Positions 24,315 to 33,481 of a stretch of 48,507 nucleotides of DNA are shown here, piece by piece (within the stretch, counting starts at the first letter, position 1; each line of letters opens with the position of its first letter). The notes beneath the pieces are model-generated. The model saw nothing but the letters and a program-made list of their open reading frames with translations. It was not told where the DNA came from and ran no database searches. The position numbers and the translations under genes were made by a program. Location of the stretch: the NCBI GenBank assembly GCA_903924985.1, contig CAIYDT010000222.1, forward strand, positions 1 to 48,507, in the 5' to 3' direction. Origin of the DNA: an uncultured Acetobacteraceae bacterium (GTDB lineage: Bacteria; Pseudomonadota; Alphaproteobacteria; Acetobacterales; Acetobacteraceae).

Positions 24315-25522
24315 TGTTGGCGACGCCGCTTGCCGGCCTGAAGGTTCTCGAATTCACCCACACCGTCATGGGGCCGACGGCGGGGTTGCTGTTCGCGGAA
24401 CTCGGCGCCGACGTCGTCAAGATCGAACCGGCCCCGAAAGGCGACCACACGCGCGGGCTCGGCGGTTTCGCCGCTGGGTTCTTCGCGGCGTTCAACCGCA
24501 ACAAGCGTAGCCTGGCGATTGACCTGAAATCGAAAGCAGGCCAGGCGGCGATGTACCGCCTGGTTCGCAACGCCGATCTGGTGATTGAGAACTTCGGTCC
24601 CGGCACGATGGAGCGGCTTGGCTGCGGCTTCGATACGTTCAGCGCATTGAACCCACGCCTGATTTATCTGGCGTTGAAAGGGTATCTGGCCGGCCCCTAC
24701 GAACATCGGCCGGCGCTGGATGAGGTGGTGCAGTTCCAGACCGGGCTGGCCTTCATGACCGGCCCGCCCGGGCGGCCGTTACGCGCCGGCGCCTCGGTCA
24801 TCGACATCATGGGCGCGGTGTTCGGCGTCGTCGCGGCGCAGGCGGCGTTGCGCGAGCGGGACATCACCGGCAAGGGACAGCGCGTCAGCAGCGCCTTGTT
24901 CGAGAGCGCCGCCTTCCTCATGAGCACCCATATGGCCGGCATGACCGCCACCGGCTTGGAGGCGCGCCCCATGCCCGCCCGCCGCGGCGCCTGGGCGATT
25001 TACGAGGTATTCGACACCGCCGGCGGCGGCCAGTTGTTCATCGGCGTCACCAGCGACCAGCAATGGACCCGCTTCGTCGAGGAATTCGGCTTGCAATCCT
25101 TGGCGGCGGACCCAAGGCTGGCAACCAACGTCATGCGCCTGGCCGAACGGTCCTGGCTGATACCCGCCCTGCAAGAAGTCCTGGCCCGCTACCCGCAAAA
25201 GGAAGTCGAGGCACGCTGCGAACGCTGCAACGTCTCCTGGGCACCCGTCGGGCAACCCGGCGACCTGTTTACCGACCCGCATTTGCTGGCGACCGGCGGG
25301 CTGCTGGACGTGTTCATCTCCCGCATGGGCGGCACCGAGGGCAAGAAAGTCGGCTTGCCCGCTTTGCCGATCGAATTCGGACCCGACCGGTTGCGCGGCG
25401 GCATCACACGCCAACCGCCGAGGATGGGCGAACACAACGCCGAAGTGTTGGCCGAGGCTGGGTTCACGCCGGATGAAATTGCGGATCTGGCCGGCGGTGG
25501 CGTTATCGTCGCGGCCGCTTGA
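24314..25522 (+). CDS. CaiB/BaiF (class III) CoA-transferase
   Basis: A 402-residue class III CoA-transferase. It opens PLAGLKVLEFTHTVMGPTAG and shows LGADVVKIEPAPKGDHTR, FFAAFNRNKRSLAIDLKSK and DLVIENFGPGTMERLG, the standard order. The catalytic Asp is probably in SVIDIMGAVFG. The enzyme forms mixed anhydride and thioester intermediates to move CoA between acids. Translational coupling to the lyase implies it supplies that enzyme with its CoA ester. Donor and acceptor are unknown. Confidence 0.9.
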   Translation: MLATPLAGLKVLEFTHTVMGPTAGLLFAELGADVVKIEPAPKGDHTRGLGGFAAGFFAAFNRNKRSLAIDLKSKAGQAAMYRLVRNADLVIENFGPGTMERLGCGFDTFSALNPRLIYLALKGYLAGPYEHRPALDEVVQFQTGLAFMTGPPGRPLRAGASVIDIMGAVFGVVAAQAALRERDITGKGQRVSSALFESAAFLMSTHMAGMTATGLEARPMPARRGAWAIYEVFDTAGGGQLFIGVTSDQQWTRFVEEFGLQSLAADPRLATNVMRLAERSWLIPALQEVLARYPQKEVEARCERCNVSWAPVGQPGDLFTDPHLLATGGLLDVFISRMGGTEGKKVGLPALPIEFGPDRLRGGITRQPPRMGEHNAEVLAEAGFTPDEIADLAGGGVIVAAA

Positions 25523-25538
25523 CGATTTTCCCCTCCGC

Positions 25539-25615
25539 GTCATGGCCGGGCGTGTCCTGGCCATTGATCGCGGCAGGGTACTGGAACAGATGGCAGGGAC
25601 AAGCCCTTCCATGAC
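25539..25615. repeat. Imperfect intergenic inverted repeat (GTCATGG family)
   Basis: The element opens GTCATGGCCGGGCGTGTCC and closes GGGACAAGCCCTTCCATGAC; the two arms match with a few mismatches around a 34-base centre. It fills most of the gap between the CoA-transferase and LLM genes. The same outer GTCATGG/CCATGAC ends recur at 32567-32594 and 46921-46955, which suggests a dispersed extragenic palindrome family. Confidence 0.6.
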
Positions 25616-25639
25616 GTTAGACAGGTAGGGAGACACCTC

Positions 25640-26503
25640 ATGAAACTCGGACGCCTTGGCGCCTGGTATGGCACCGACAAACTCACCGGCCCCGCGCAAA
25701 TCCGCGAATTCGTCGGCACTGTCGAAAAGCTTGGCTACGACGTATTGTGGTATCCGGAATCGCGCGGCAATGAGTCCTTCTCCGTCGCCGGATTCATGCT
25801 GTCGTGCACGACCAAATTGAAAATCGGCAGCTCCATTGCCTCGATCTACGCGCGCGATGCGTTCACCTCGCGCCGGGGCATGATGACGCTGAACCAACTC
25901 TACGGGGAACGTTTCATCCTCGGCCTGGGCGTGAGCCATCCGCCGATGGTCGAAGGTCTGCGTGGGCACGTCTACGAAAAGCCCATCCCGGCCATGCGCA
26001 ATTACCTGAACGGGATCACCAAAGGCGAGGCCGATGCCGCCGACTGGCCGATCTGCGTCGCCGCGCTCGGCCCCCTGATGATGAAGCTGTCCGGCCAGAT
26101 GACGCGGGGCGCCATTCCCTACAACACCAACCCGCGCCACACCGCCGAGGCGGCGAAAATCCTCGGCCCCGACAAGTGGCTGGCGATCGAGCAGAAGGTC
26201 ACGCTGGAAACCGATCCCGCAAAGGCGCGCGCGCTGGGGCGGAAGGAACTGGCGCGCTATTTGACGCTGGATAATTACCGCAACAATTTCCTGCGAATCG
26301 GGTTCACCGAGACAGATCTGACGGGCGGCGGATCGGACGACTTCATCGACCAGATGTGCCTGTGGGGCACCCCGGATCAGGTGAAGACCAAGCTGCGGGC
26401 GCATTTCTCGGCCGGCGCGACGCACGTCGCCATCCAGCCCGTGCATGACGATGGCGATATCGCCGCCCGCGACCGCATCCTGGCGGCACTGGCCGACACA
26501 TGA
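25640..26503 (+). CDS. LLM-class flavin/F420-type oxidoreductase
   Basis: A 287-residue bacterial-luciferase-fold (TIM barrel) protein. LGYDVLWYPESRGNESFSVAGF, KIGSSIASIYARDAFTSRRGMMTL and GERFILGLGVSHPPMVEGLRG are the family core. Actinobacterial relatives (TIGR036xx groups) are assigned to F420; in Alphaproteobacteria FMN use is as likely. GGGAGA precedes the ATG. Its end overlaps the next gene's ATG (ATGA). The substrate is unknown; genes of this type are often found with acyl-CoA and phenylpropanoid or terpenoid catabolic genes, as here. Confidence 0.85.
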   Translation: MKLGRLGAWYGTDKLTGPAQIREFVGTVEKLGYDVLWYPESRGNESFSVAGFMLSCTTKLKIGSSIASIYARDAFTSRRGMMTLNQLYGERFILGLGVSHPPMVEGLRGHVYEKPIPAMRNYLNGITKGEADAADWPICVAALGPLMMKLSGQMTRGAIPYNTNPRHTAEAAKILGPDKWLAIEQKVTLETDPAKARALGRKELARYLTLDNYRNNFLRIGFTETDLTGGGSDDFIDQMCLWGTPDQVKTKLRAHFSAGATHVAIQPVHDDGDIAARDRILAALADT

Positions 26504-27309
26504 TCGATCCCGCAACCGATCGGGTGCTGATCACCGGCGCGGCCGGTGCCATCGGCACCGCGCTGCGCAACGGCCTGCGGGCCGGGTGGGCCAATCTGCG
26601 CCTGACGGATGCACGTCCGATCCAAAACCCGGCCAATAACGAAGAAGCGATCATCGCCGACGTCAGCGATCGCGCCGCCGTTGAGAAACTGATGGTAGGG
26701 GTCAAAGCCGTCGTGCACCTGACCGGTGTCGGCGGCGAATACACATTGGAAGATTTATTCCGCGTCAACGCCCGCGGCGTGTTCGGTGTGTTCGAAGCCG
26801 CTCGGCTGGCCGGCGTGGAGCGGATCGTCTACGCATCGTCCAATCACGCCTTCGGCTGCTACCCGATCACCGAAAACGTGCATCCCGGCTTGCCGCCGCG
26901 CCCGGACAGCCTGTACGGGGCGTTCAAAGTGTTCGGCGAAACGATGCTGCGGGCGTATTTCGACCGGCACGGCATCCGGTCGGTGTCGATGCGCATCGGA
27001 ACCTACCGCACGTTACCGATCGATCAGCGTTCGCTGGCGACCTGGCTCAGCCCCGGGGATGTGGCGCGCCTGGTCGATGCGTCGTTACGGCATCCGGATC
27101 CGGGCGCCCTGATCGTCAACGGCTATTCCGCCAATACACGGATCAAGACACACGATCCCAACTGGGGTTTCCTCGGCTACCAACCCTTGGACAACGCCGA
27201 GGACCACGTCGAGATGCTGCGTGCCAAAGGCGTCGACGTCGACGGCCCGTGGGAGTGGCTGGAACATGGCGGGCACCATGCCCGGGCGCCGGAACGGAAG
27301 CCGCGTTAA
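26500..27309 (+). CDS. NAD-dependent epimerase/dehydratase family protein
   Basis: A 269-residue extended SDR. The NAD loop GAAGAIG lies near residue 13, the [21 protein letters not shown] block follows, then the catalytic YASSNHAFG and Tyr-Lys pair in YGAFKVFGE. The pattern and length resemble uronate dehydrogenases (sugar acid to aldarolactone), but other sugar epimerases are possible. It is coupled to the LLM gene by an ATGA overlap. Its TAA overlaps the gcvP stop from the other strand by three bases. Confidence 0.83.
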   Translation: MIDPATDRVLITGAAGAIGTALRNGLRAGWANLRLTDARPIQNPANNEEAIIADVSDRAAVEKLMVGVKAVVHLTGVGGEYTLEDLFRVNARGVFGVFEAARLAGVERIVYASSNHAFGCYPITENVHPGLPPRPDSLYGAFKVFGETMLRAYFDRHGIRSVSMRIGTYRTLPIDQRSLATWLSPGDVARLVDASLRHPDPGALIVNGYSANTRIKTHDPNWGFLGYQPLDNAEDHVEMLRAKGVDVDGPWEWLEHGGHHARAPERKPR

Positions 27310-30161
27310 TCCGCGGCCTCCGCATAGGCTTCCAACGGGGCACACGTGCAAACTAAATTCCGGTCGCCGTAGACGTTGTCCACCCGCTTAACCGGCGGCC
27401 AGTATTTCGACGCTGCGACCCAAGGCAACGGAAACGCGGCCTGTTCCCGCGTGTAGGCGTGCGTCCAGTCGTTCGCCATGACCTCCCGAGCGGTATGCGG
27501 CGCCTGTTTCAGAGGGTTGTCGGCGCGATCGAACGTTCCGGCCGCAATGGCGGCAATTTCACCTCGGATGGCGATCATCGCATCGCAGAAGCGGTCGATC
27601 TCGGCTTTCGATTCGCTCTCGGTCGGTTCGATCATCAGCGTGCCCGCCACCGGCCAGGACATTGTGGGAGCATGGTAGCCGTAATCCATCAGCCGCTTGG
27701 CGATATCCTCCACCTGCACGCCTGCCTCAGCCCCGAAGCCTCGGCAATCGATGATGCACTCGTGCGCCACCATACCGCCGGGTCCGGAATAAAGCACGGG
27801 GTAGGACTGACGCAGCCGAGCGGCGATGTAGTTAGCATTGAGGATCGCGACCTCGGAGGCACGCTTCAACCCAGCGGCGCCCATCAAGCGGATATAGGCA
27901 TAAGAAATAGGCAGGATCAGTGCGCTGCCGAACGGCGCGGCGGAGACCGGCCCGATCCCGGTGGCCGGACCCGCGTCGGGACGCAACGGATGGTTGGGCA
28001 GGAACGGCACCAGATGCGCCGCCACGCCCACCGGCCCCACGCCGGGCCCGCCGCCACCATGCGGGATACAGAACGTTTTGTGCAGGTTCAAATGGCACAC
28101 ATCCGCACCGACCAGCCCCGGCGAGGTCAGCCCCACCTGCGCATTCATATTGGCGCCGTCCATGTAGACCTGCCCGCCGGCCGCATGCACCAACTGACAG
28201 ATATCGCGGATCGCGGCTTCAAACACGCCATGCGTCGACGGATATGTCACCATCAACGCCGCGAGCTTGTCGGCATGTGCGGCGGTCTTGGCGCGCAGAT
28301 CGGCCAGATCGACATTGCCTTCCTTGTCGCAGGCCACCACGACCACGCGCAGTCCGGCCATCGCGGCGCTGGCCGGATTGGTGCCATGGGCCGAGGACGG
28401 GATCAGGCACACATCGCGATGGGCTTCACCGCGCGCCTCATGCCAGGCACGAATGGCCAGCAGCCCGGAATATTCGCCCTGCGACCCCGCGTTTGGCTGC
28501 AATGACACGCCGGCAAAGCCGGTCGCCTCGCACAGCCATTGTTCCAATCGATGAATCAGCGTGACAAAGCCTTCGGTCTGATCGGCCGGGGCAAAGGGGT
28601 GAATGTCGGAAAAACCTGGCCAGGTGATGGGGATCATCTCGGCCGAAGCGTTCAGCTTCATCGTGCACGACCCCAACGGGATCATGCTGCGGTTGAGCGC
28701 GATGTCCTTGTCTTCCAGGCGCTTCAGGTATCGCAGCATCTCGTGTTCGGCGTGGTGCTGGTTGAACACCGCCTGCAACAAGAACCCGGATCGGCGCTCC
28801 AATGAAGCCGGAATGCTGGTTTCCGCACCCACGAGGTCCGCGCCCAAGATCGATGCCAGCCGCACCAGATCGTCGCGCGTTACGGCCTCATCCAGCGCGA
28901 TCCCGACCGCGCCGTCGTCGAAATGGCGCACGTTGAACCCAGCCACCAGGAATGCGGCACAGTCCGCACCTTCCACCACGATCGTATCGAAAAACGCACC
29001 ATGCCGGACGCGCAGCCCGGCCCGCCGAGCACAATCGGCCAGCAAACGCGCCTGTAAGTTCACGCGTTGGGCGATGCGGCGCAGACCCGAGGGGCCGTGC
29101 CAGACGGCATAGAAACTTGCCATCACCGCCAGCAGCACCTGCGCGGTGCAGATATTGGAGGTCGCTTTTTCCCGCCGGATATGTTGCTCCCGCGTTTGCA
29201 GCGCCAGCCGCATGGCCGGCTGCCCGTGGGCGTCCAGCGACACCCCGACCAGCCGGCCGGGCATATGGCGCTTGAACGTATCGCGCGTGGCGAAGAATCC
29301 GGCATGCGGACCGCCGAAACCCATGGGGACACCGAACCGTTGCGCCGATCCGACGACGGCGTCGGCGCCCATTTCGCCCGGGGGTTTTAGCAGCGCCAGC
29401 GACAAGGGATCGGCGGCGACAACGGCCAGCGCCGCCACCGCGTGCGCGGCCGCGATTTCTCCGGTCAGGTCGCGCACTTCCCCGGTCGAGCCGGGGTATT
29501 GCAGCAACACCGCGAATGGTTTCAAAGCCATGATGGCCGCGGCATCGCCCGCCGCGAAATCCACGATCGTCACCCCAATCGGCTTGGCCCGCGTCGCCAG
29601 CACTGCCCTTGTCTGAGGGTGCACGTCCGACGCCACCGCAATCGTGTCGGATTTGGATTTGCTGATGCCGTGCGCCATGGCCATCGCCTCGGCCGCGGCC
29701 GTTGCCTCATCCAGCAGTGACGCGTTGGCGATTTCCATGCCCGTGAGTTCGCAGATCATGGTTTGGAAATTCAGCAGCGCTTCCAGGCGCCCTTGGGCGA
29801 TTTCCGCCTGGTAGGGCGTATAGGCGGTATACCACCCGGGGTTTTCCAGCACGTTGCGCAGAATGACCGGCGGGGTAACGGTGCCGTGGTAGCCCATCCC
29901 GATCAGCGATTTCTTCACCACGTTGCGGTCCGCGAGACCTCGCAGTTCCGCCAAAACGCCAGCTTCGTCCGCGGCCGGAGGAAGCTGTAGCGACTGGTTA
30001 GAACGGATCGATTCCGGCACGGTCTTCGCCGCCACGTCGTCCAGGCTGGCGGCGCCGACAACCAGCAGCATCGCTGCGATGTCGGCGTCCGACGGCCCGA
30101 TATGGCGGCCGACAAACGCGTCGGACGCCTCCAGAGCAGCGAGTTCCGCGATTGCGTCCAT
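27306..30161 (-). CDS. gcvP: Glycine dehydrogenase (aminomethyl-transferring), P-protein
   Basis: A 951-residue single-chain P-protein of the glycine cleavage system, which decarboxylates glycine on PLP and loads the aminomethyl group onto lipoyl GcvH. The N-terminal [17 protein letters not shown], the [17 protein letters not shown] block, and the PLP lysine in [18 protein letters not shown] (Lys695) are all intact, as is [14 protein letters not shown]. Length matches homodimeric P-proteins. The open frame extends 31 codons upstream through gcvH, but the ATG at 30161, two bases after the gcvH stop, fits coupling. Control is presumably through the upstream glycine riboswitch. Confidence 0.96.
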   Translation of the reverse strand: MDAIAELAALEASDAFVGRHIGPSDADIAAMLLVVGAASLDDVAAKTVPESIRSNQSLQLPPAADEAGVLAELRGLADRNVVKKSLIGMGYHGTVTPPVILRNVLENPGWYTAYTPYQAEIAQGRLEALLNFQTMICELTGMEIANASLLDEATAAAEAMAMAHGISKSKSDTIAVASDVHPQTRAVLATRAKPIGVTIVDFAAGDAAAIMALKPFAVLLQYPGSTGEVRDLTGEIAAAHAVAALAVVAADPLSLALLKPPGEMGADAVVGSAQRFGVPMGFGGPHAGFFATRDTFKRHMPGRLVGVSLDAHGQPAMRLALQTREQHIRREKATSNICTAQVLLAVMASFYAVWHGPSGLRRIAQRVNLQARLLADCARRAGLRVRHGAFFDTIVVEGADCAAFLVAGFNVRHFDDGAVGIALDEAVTRDDLVRLASILGADLVGAETSIPASLERRSGFLLQAVFNQHHAEHEMLRYLKRLEDKDIALNRSMIPLGSCTMKLNASAEMIPITWPGFSDIHPFAPADQTEGFVTLIHRLEQWLCEATGFAGVSLQPNAGSQGEYSGLLAIRAWHEARGEAHRDVCLIPSSAHGTNPASAAMAGLRVVVVACDKEGNVDLADLRAKTAAHADKLAALMVTYPSTHGVFEAAIRDICQLVHAAGGQVYMDGANMNAQVGLTSPGLVGADVCHLNLHKTFCIPHGGGGPGVGPVGVAAHLVPFLPNHPLRPDAGPATGIGPVSAAPFGSALILPISYAYIRLMGAAGLKRASEVAILNANYIAARLRQSYPVLYSGPGGMVAHECIIDCRGFGAEAGVQVEDIAKRLMDYGYHAPTMSWPVAGTLMIEPTESESKAEIDRFCDAMIAIRGEIAAIAAGTFDRADNPLKQAPHTAREVMANDWTHAYTREQAAFPLPWVAASKYWPPVKRVDNVYGDRNLVCTCAPLEAYAEAAD

Positions 30162-30163
30162 CG

Positions 30164-30550
30164 TCACAGCGTCTCCAGGAATTCTTCGTAGGCTTCCTCG
30201 TCCATCAACTCTTCGAACGTGTCGGGATCGTCGAGTTCCAGCTTGAAGAACCAACCCTCCCCTTCGGCGTCGCTATTCACGATGGCGGGGTCCTCGACGA
30301 TGGTTTCGTTGATTTCCACCACCGTGCCGGCGAGCGGGGAATAAACGTCGGAAGCGGCCTTAACGCTTTCCACCACGGCGCACGCCTCATTGGCGATGAC
30401 GACGCGGTCGAGATCCGGCAATTCGACGTGCACCACGTCACCCAGTTGCTCCTGCGCGTGGTCGGTGATGCCGACGGTGGCGATGTCGCCATCCAACACG
30501 ACCCATTCGTGGTCTTTGGTGTAACGTTTATCGGCATTCTTCTTGGCCAT
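30164..30550 (-). CDS. gcvH: Glycine cleavage system H protein
   Basis: A 128-residue lipoyl carrier. The lipoylated lysine is Lys64 in [12 protein letters not shown], in the usual hairpin; [13 protein letters not shown] opens the fold. It shuttles the aminomethyl group between P, T and L proteins. AGGAGG lies before the ATG. It is 11 bases downstream of gcvT and two bases upstream of gcvP. The C-terminus is acidic ([18 protein letters not shown]), as in bacterial GcvH. Confidence 0.97.
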   Translation of the reverse strand: MAKKNADKRYTKDHEWVVLDGDIATVGITDHAQEQLGDVVHVELPDLDRVVIANEACAVVESVKAASDVYSPLAGTVVEINETIVEDPAIVNSDAEGEGWFFKLELDDPDTFEELMDEEAYEEFLETL

Positions 30551-30561
30551 GGGAAATCCTC

Positions 30562-31662
30562 CTAGCGGGCGTATTTATGGGGAACGAAAGGCATGGGAAC
30601 GACGGTCGCGGGCAAGGCTTTGCCGCGCACCATCAGCGTAAGCGCTGTGCCGTCTTCGGCCAACGCGCGACGGACGTAACCCATCGCGATCGGCGCATTC
30701 AATGTGGGAGAGAACCCGCCGGAGGTCACGATTCCGGCATCGACCACGACCGTCCCCGCACGCGCCGGCGTCCGTCCGTCGGGGCGAATGCCGACCCGCG
30801 ACCGAGGCGCGCCGTTGTCCAGTTGGTCGCGCATGACCGCCCCGCCGGGGAAATCCCAGGCCATTTTGCGGCGCTTGCCGATGACCCAGGTCAGGCCGGC
30901 CTCGATCGGCGTGGTGGTTTCGTCGATGTCGTTGCCGTAGAGGCACAGACCGGCCTCCAGCCGCAACGAATCGCGCGCGCCGAGGCCCGCCGGTACGACG
31001 GCGTCATGGGCCACCAGCCGGTCGGCCAACGCTTCGGCATCGGCGGCGGGGACGGAGATTTCGAACCCGTCCTCCCCGGTGTAGCCCGACCGCGACACCA
31101 GGCAGGCAATGCCCTCGACCGAGGTGTCCGCCACGCCCATGAAGGACAACGCCCCGCCCACGATCCCCACCGCCGCCGGCCCTTGCAACGCCAGCAGGGC
31201 GCGGTCGGGCAGCGGGCGCAACGTGACGCCGGCCGGCAAATGCGCCGAAATATGCGCGAAATCCACATCCTTACGGCTTGCGTTCACGACAAGAAAAAAC
31301 CGGTCGCCACCGAGGTTCGCGACCATCAGATCGTCGATGATCCCGCCGGATTCGTTCGTCAGCAGGGTGTAGCGCTGCCGCCCCGGCTTCAGGCCCAGGA
31401 TATCGCCGGGCACCAACCGCTCCAGCGCCTCGGCGGCGCCGGTGCCAGTCAGCATCGCCTGCCCCATGTGCGACACATCGAACAACGCCGCCTGGGATCG
31501 GCAATGCAGATGTTCGGCGAGCACCCCGCCGCGGCAGCGGTCGGCCAGGGCGTCGGTGAAATCGTATTGCACCGGCATCGCGTAACCGGCGAAGGGCACC
31601 ATGCGCGCGCCGAGGCGGCGGTGCCAGGCATCCAAAGGGGTGGTCTTTAACAGGTCATTCAC
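30562..31662 (-). CDS. gcvT: Glycine cleavage system T protein (aminomethyltransferase)
   Basis: A 366-residue T-protein, which moves the one-carbon unit from GcvH to tetrahydrofolate and frees ammonia. Family blocks are MVPFAGYAMPVQY, AALFDVSHMGQ, NESGGIIDDLMV, RSGYTGEDGFEIS and GLGARDSLRLEAGLCLYGND. It starts at GTG 31662, supported by GGAGAGA seven bases upstream; the longer open frame lies inside the riboswitch. It is the first gene of the gcvT-gcvH-gcvP operon. GcvL (dihydrolipoyl dehydrogenase) is not in the window, as is common. Confidence 0.96.
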   Translation of the reverse strand: MNDLLKTTPLDAWHRRLGARMVPFAGYAMPVQYDFTDALADRCRGGVLAEHLHCRSQAALFDVSHMGQAMLTGTGAAEALERLVPGDILGLKPGRQRYTLLTNESGGIIDDLMVANLGGDRFFLVVNASRKDVDFAHISAHLPAGVTLRPLPDRALLALQGPAAVGIVGGALSFMGVADTSVEGIACLVSRSGYTGEDGFEISVPAADAEALADRLVAHDAVVPAGLGARDSLRLEAGLCLYGNDIDETTTPIEAGLTWVIGKRRKMAWDFPGGAVMRDQLDNGAPRSRVGIRPDGRTPARAGTVVVDAGIVTSGGFSPTLNAPIAMGYVRRALAEDGTALTLMVRGKALPATVVPMPFVPHKYAR

Positions 31663-31679
31663 AGGTCTCTCCGCGCACA

Positions 31680-31718
31680 GGGTCACCCACCGGCGTTCAT
31701 GCCGATGGAAGGTGACCC
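31680..31718 (-). promoter_or_regulatory. Hairpin between glycine riboswitch and gcvT
   Basis: GGGTCACC (31680-31687) pairs with GGTGACCC (31711-31718), and an inner stem CCACCGGC/GCCGATGG (seven of eight pairs) extends it. It directly follows the second aptamer on the minus strand and ends about 18 bases before the GTG start, so it is placed to act as the expression platform. It has no T-run, so control of translation or Rho access is more likely than intrinsic termination. Confidence 0.55.
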
Positions 31719-31897
31719 CCCTCTGTCGCGGTAACCTGAGAGATTCGGCGCGATCGGCGCCTTTCTCCGTCGGTGCGATGGCCTGGGCCATCGGCTTTCC
31801 AGAGATCCCTGTTCCCCGCGCGGTCCCTGTTGCCTGAGCGTTTCCGGGGGCCGGTTGCGCCTTCGGCGGCGGGGTGTGGCCCGCTCTCTCCCGCGCC
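31712..31897 (-). promoter_or_regulatory. Tandem glycine riboswitch upstream of gcvT-H-P
   Basis: Read on the minus strand, the first aptamer opens GCGGGAGAGAGC, has CGCCGAAGGCGCAA and closes with GAAACGCTCAGGCAACAGG. A short linker leads to the second aptamer with ATCTCTGGAAAG, CCGACGGAGAAAGGC and AATCTCTCAGGTTACCGCG, ending ACAGAGGGGG. These are the conserved cores of two consecutive glycine aptamers. With glycine bound, such switches turn on glycine cleavage genes. Boundaries are approximate. This 315-base gap contains no protein gene. Confidence 0.93.
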
Positions 31898-31948
31898 GGG
31901 TGGCTGGGACGGCGGCACCATGCCGGAAGCGGCGGCGGGAGGCAACCG

Positions 31949-31990
31949 TTCAGTCGCCCCGGTTCAGTCCCCCGTGGTCAGTCGATGGTC
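31949..31990. repeat. Three 14-base direct repeats, (T/G)TCAGTC
   Basis: TTCAGTC at 31949, TTCAGTC at 31963 and GTCAGTC at 31977 are spaced exactly 14 bases apart; the first two units share TTCAGTC followed by a C/G-rich tail. The last copy overlaps the stop codon of the phosphatase gene. They lie just upstream of the riboswitch transcript, in the expected promoter region, so a binding site for a regulator is possible; chance or slippage duplication is the alternative. Confidence 0.4.
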
Positions 31991-32529
31991 CAACCCTCCG
32001 CACCCGGCGCGCACCACATCGGCACGGCGTTGCGGGTGCGCCGGTTCGCCTCCACGCCCATCGCCGCGCGCAGGCCACGGAACAGCGCCCCATGCGCCAC
32101 CACCAGCACGGCCGACGGGTGCAACAGGGCTCGGTTCACGCCCGCCACCGCACGCCGTTGGAGTTCGGCGAACGTCTCCCCACCCTTCGGCGCGGGACCG
32201 CCGGCAACCCAATCGGCGAACCATTCCGCCATCGGCTGGCCCTCCTGCACGCCCCAGTTGACCTCTTTGAGGTCGGGATCGAGCAGCACCGGCAGGCCGA
32301 GCGCCTCCGCCACGATCTCCGCCGTCACGCGGGCGCGGGACAGCGGGGAGGCGACGATCGTTTTGATACCTTTGTGGCGTAGCTGTTCCGCTGCCGCTCG
32401 GGCTTGCGCGATACCGGTCGGGTTCAGCGGGATGTCCATGCTCCCCTGAGACAGCCCCTGCGCGTTCCAGTCGGTTTCGCCGTGGCGCAGGTACCAGAAC
32501 GAAACCCGTGCGAGGGGGGCCAAGGTCAT
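31978..32529 (-). CDS. Histidine phosphatase (phosphoglycerate-mutase-like) family
   Basis: About 183 residues from ATG 32529; the frame opens at 32571 but that ATG is inside a perfect palindrome, so the later start is preferred though it lacks a clear ribosome site. The catalytic motif YLRHGETDWN with its phospho-accepting His is near the N-terminus, and VVAHGALFRGL gives the second His. SPLSRARVTAEIVAEAL is also typical. The family includes broad-range phosphatases and GpmB-like or CobC-like enzymes acting on small phosphate esters. It does not appear to be a glycolytic mutase by length. It lies downstream of a GST gene on the same strand. Confidence 0.88.
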   Translation of the reverse strand: MTLAPLARVSFWYLRHGETDWNAQGLSQGSMDIPLNPTGIAQARAAAEQLRHKGIKTIVASPLSRARVTAEIVAEALGLPVLLDPDLKEVNWGVQEGQPMAEWFADWVAGGPAPKGGETFAELQRRAVAGVNRALLHPSAVLVVAHGALFRGLRAAMGVEANRRTRNAVPMWCAPGAEGWTID

Positions 32530-32566
32530 GTGGGTGGAGTCCGTTGGTGGATGTTGCGCCCCAATC

Positions 32567-32594
32567 GTCATGGCAGGCGAATGCCTGCCATGAC
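32567..32594. repeat. Perfect 12-base palindrome GTCATGGCAGGC / GCCTGCCATGAC
   Basis: The two arms (32567-32578 and 32583-32594) pair fully around a GAAT loop, in the gap between the GST stop and the phosphatase gene. It shares GTCATGG ends with the elements at 25539 and 46921. There is no T-run, so it is better seen as an extragenic palindrome than an intrinsic terminator. Confidence 0.7.
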
Positions 32595-32601
32595 AATAGA
32601 G

Positions 32602-33216
32602 TTACCCCACGCCTTCCTGCTGCATCGTGCGCTGCACGCTCGGGCGGGCCTTCATTCGTTCGTAATGCGCGGCGCAGTTGGCTGGCAGCGGGATCCCGAC
32701 ACGGCCGGCCCAGAATTCCACGTAGAACAGCGCGGAATCGGCGATGGAGAATGGGCCGACCGCGTAATCCTTGCCCTCCAGCGCGGCGTTCAGGGTGTCG
32801 AAGCCCTTGAGCACGATTTCCTTGCCGCGCGTCTTCACCGCATCCTCCTGCGCCGGGTCGGGGGAGAAATTACCGGGGCGGAACATGCGGGTGAAGCCCT
32901 GCATGTGCACGGTAGCGACGCAGTAATCCATGATCTCCAGCGCGCGGGCCTGCAGGTCGATGTTGTCCGGCAGCAGGTTGCTGAATGGGTTGGTGCGGGC
33001 GAGCCAATAGGCGATGGCGGGATACTCGGTCTGCAGCGACCCGTCGTCGCGCAGGAGGGCGGGGACCTTGGATTTGGGGTTCACCTTTGTGTATTCGGGC
33101 CTGAACTGCGCGCCTTCGCGGAGGTTGATGGCCTCCAGTTCATAAGGTTTGCCGATTTCCTCGAGCAGCACATGGATGCCGATCGAGCAGACGCCCGGGG
33201 CGTAGTAGAGTTTCAT
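32602..33216 (-). CDS. Glutathione S-transferase
   Basis: A 204-residue cytosolic GST, probably of the bacterial beta class: MKLYYAPGVCSIGIHVLLEE carries the usual Cys10 of beta GSTs, then NPKSKVPALLRDDGSLQTEYPAI holds the cis-Pro and Glu/Ser glutathione contacts, and the helical C-terminal domain has SIADSALFYVEFWAG. It conjugates or reduces with glutathione. The frame opens 67 codons upstream, but GAGGAG before the ATG at 33216 fixes the start. It lies next to a dienelactone hydrolase fragment. Confidence 0.92.
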   Translation of the reverse strand: MKLYYAPGVCSIGIHVLLEEIGKPYELEAINLREGAQFRPEYTKVNPKSKVPALLRDDGSLQTEYPAIAYWLARTNPFSNLLPDNIDLQARALEIMDYCVATVHMQGFTRMFRPGNFSPDPAQEDAVKTRGKEIVLKGFDTLNAALEGKDYAVGPFSIADSALFYVEFWAGRVGIPLPANCAAHYERMKARPSVQRTMQQEGVG

Positions 33217-33325
33217 TTTCTGGCTCCTCTGTGGGGGGTCGCGTTGGGGCGGAGGATAGCAGCGGGGAGTGACGGTGCGAAGGTGGGCGGCAAGGTCGGC
33301 GCGCCGCGGAAGAGGCGGCACCGAC

Positions 33326-33481
33326 ATGCTTAACAGCGCACGGCATTTGAAATCCCATGCGCTGTCGAACGGCAAACTCGGGGTCACGGGGTTTTGCTGG
33401 GGTGGCAGCACGACCAACTATTTGCCCACCGCAATGGGCGCCGACCTGACGGCGGGGGCTCCGTACTACGGCGCGGCGGTA
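33326..33481 (+). pseudogene. Dienelactone hydrolase fragment
   Basis: The plus-strand frame reads MLNSARHLKSHALSNGK, then LGVTGFCWGGSTTN and ADLTAGAPYYGAA. This is the nucleophile elbow of dienelactone hydrolases (GFCxGG with catalytic Cys) plus the following strand, about 50 residues of a protein normally near 230. The N-terminal quarter to third and the whole C-terminal half with the Asp and His of the triad are missing. Past 33481 the frame runs antisense into the transporter protein gene and no longer resembles the family. It is a relic left by deletion or insertion at this junction. Confidence 0.65.
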
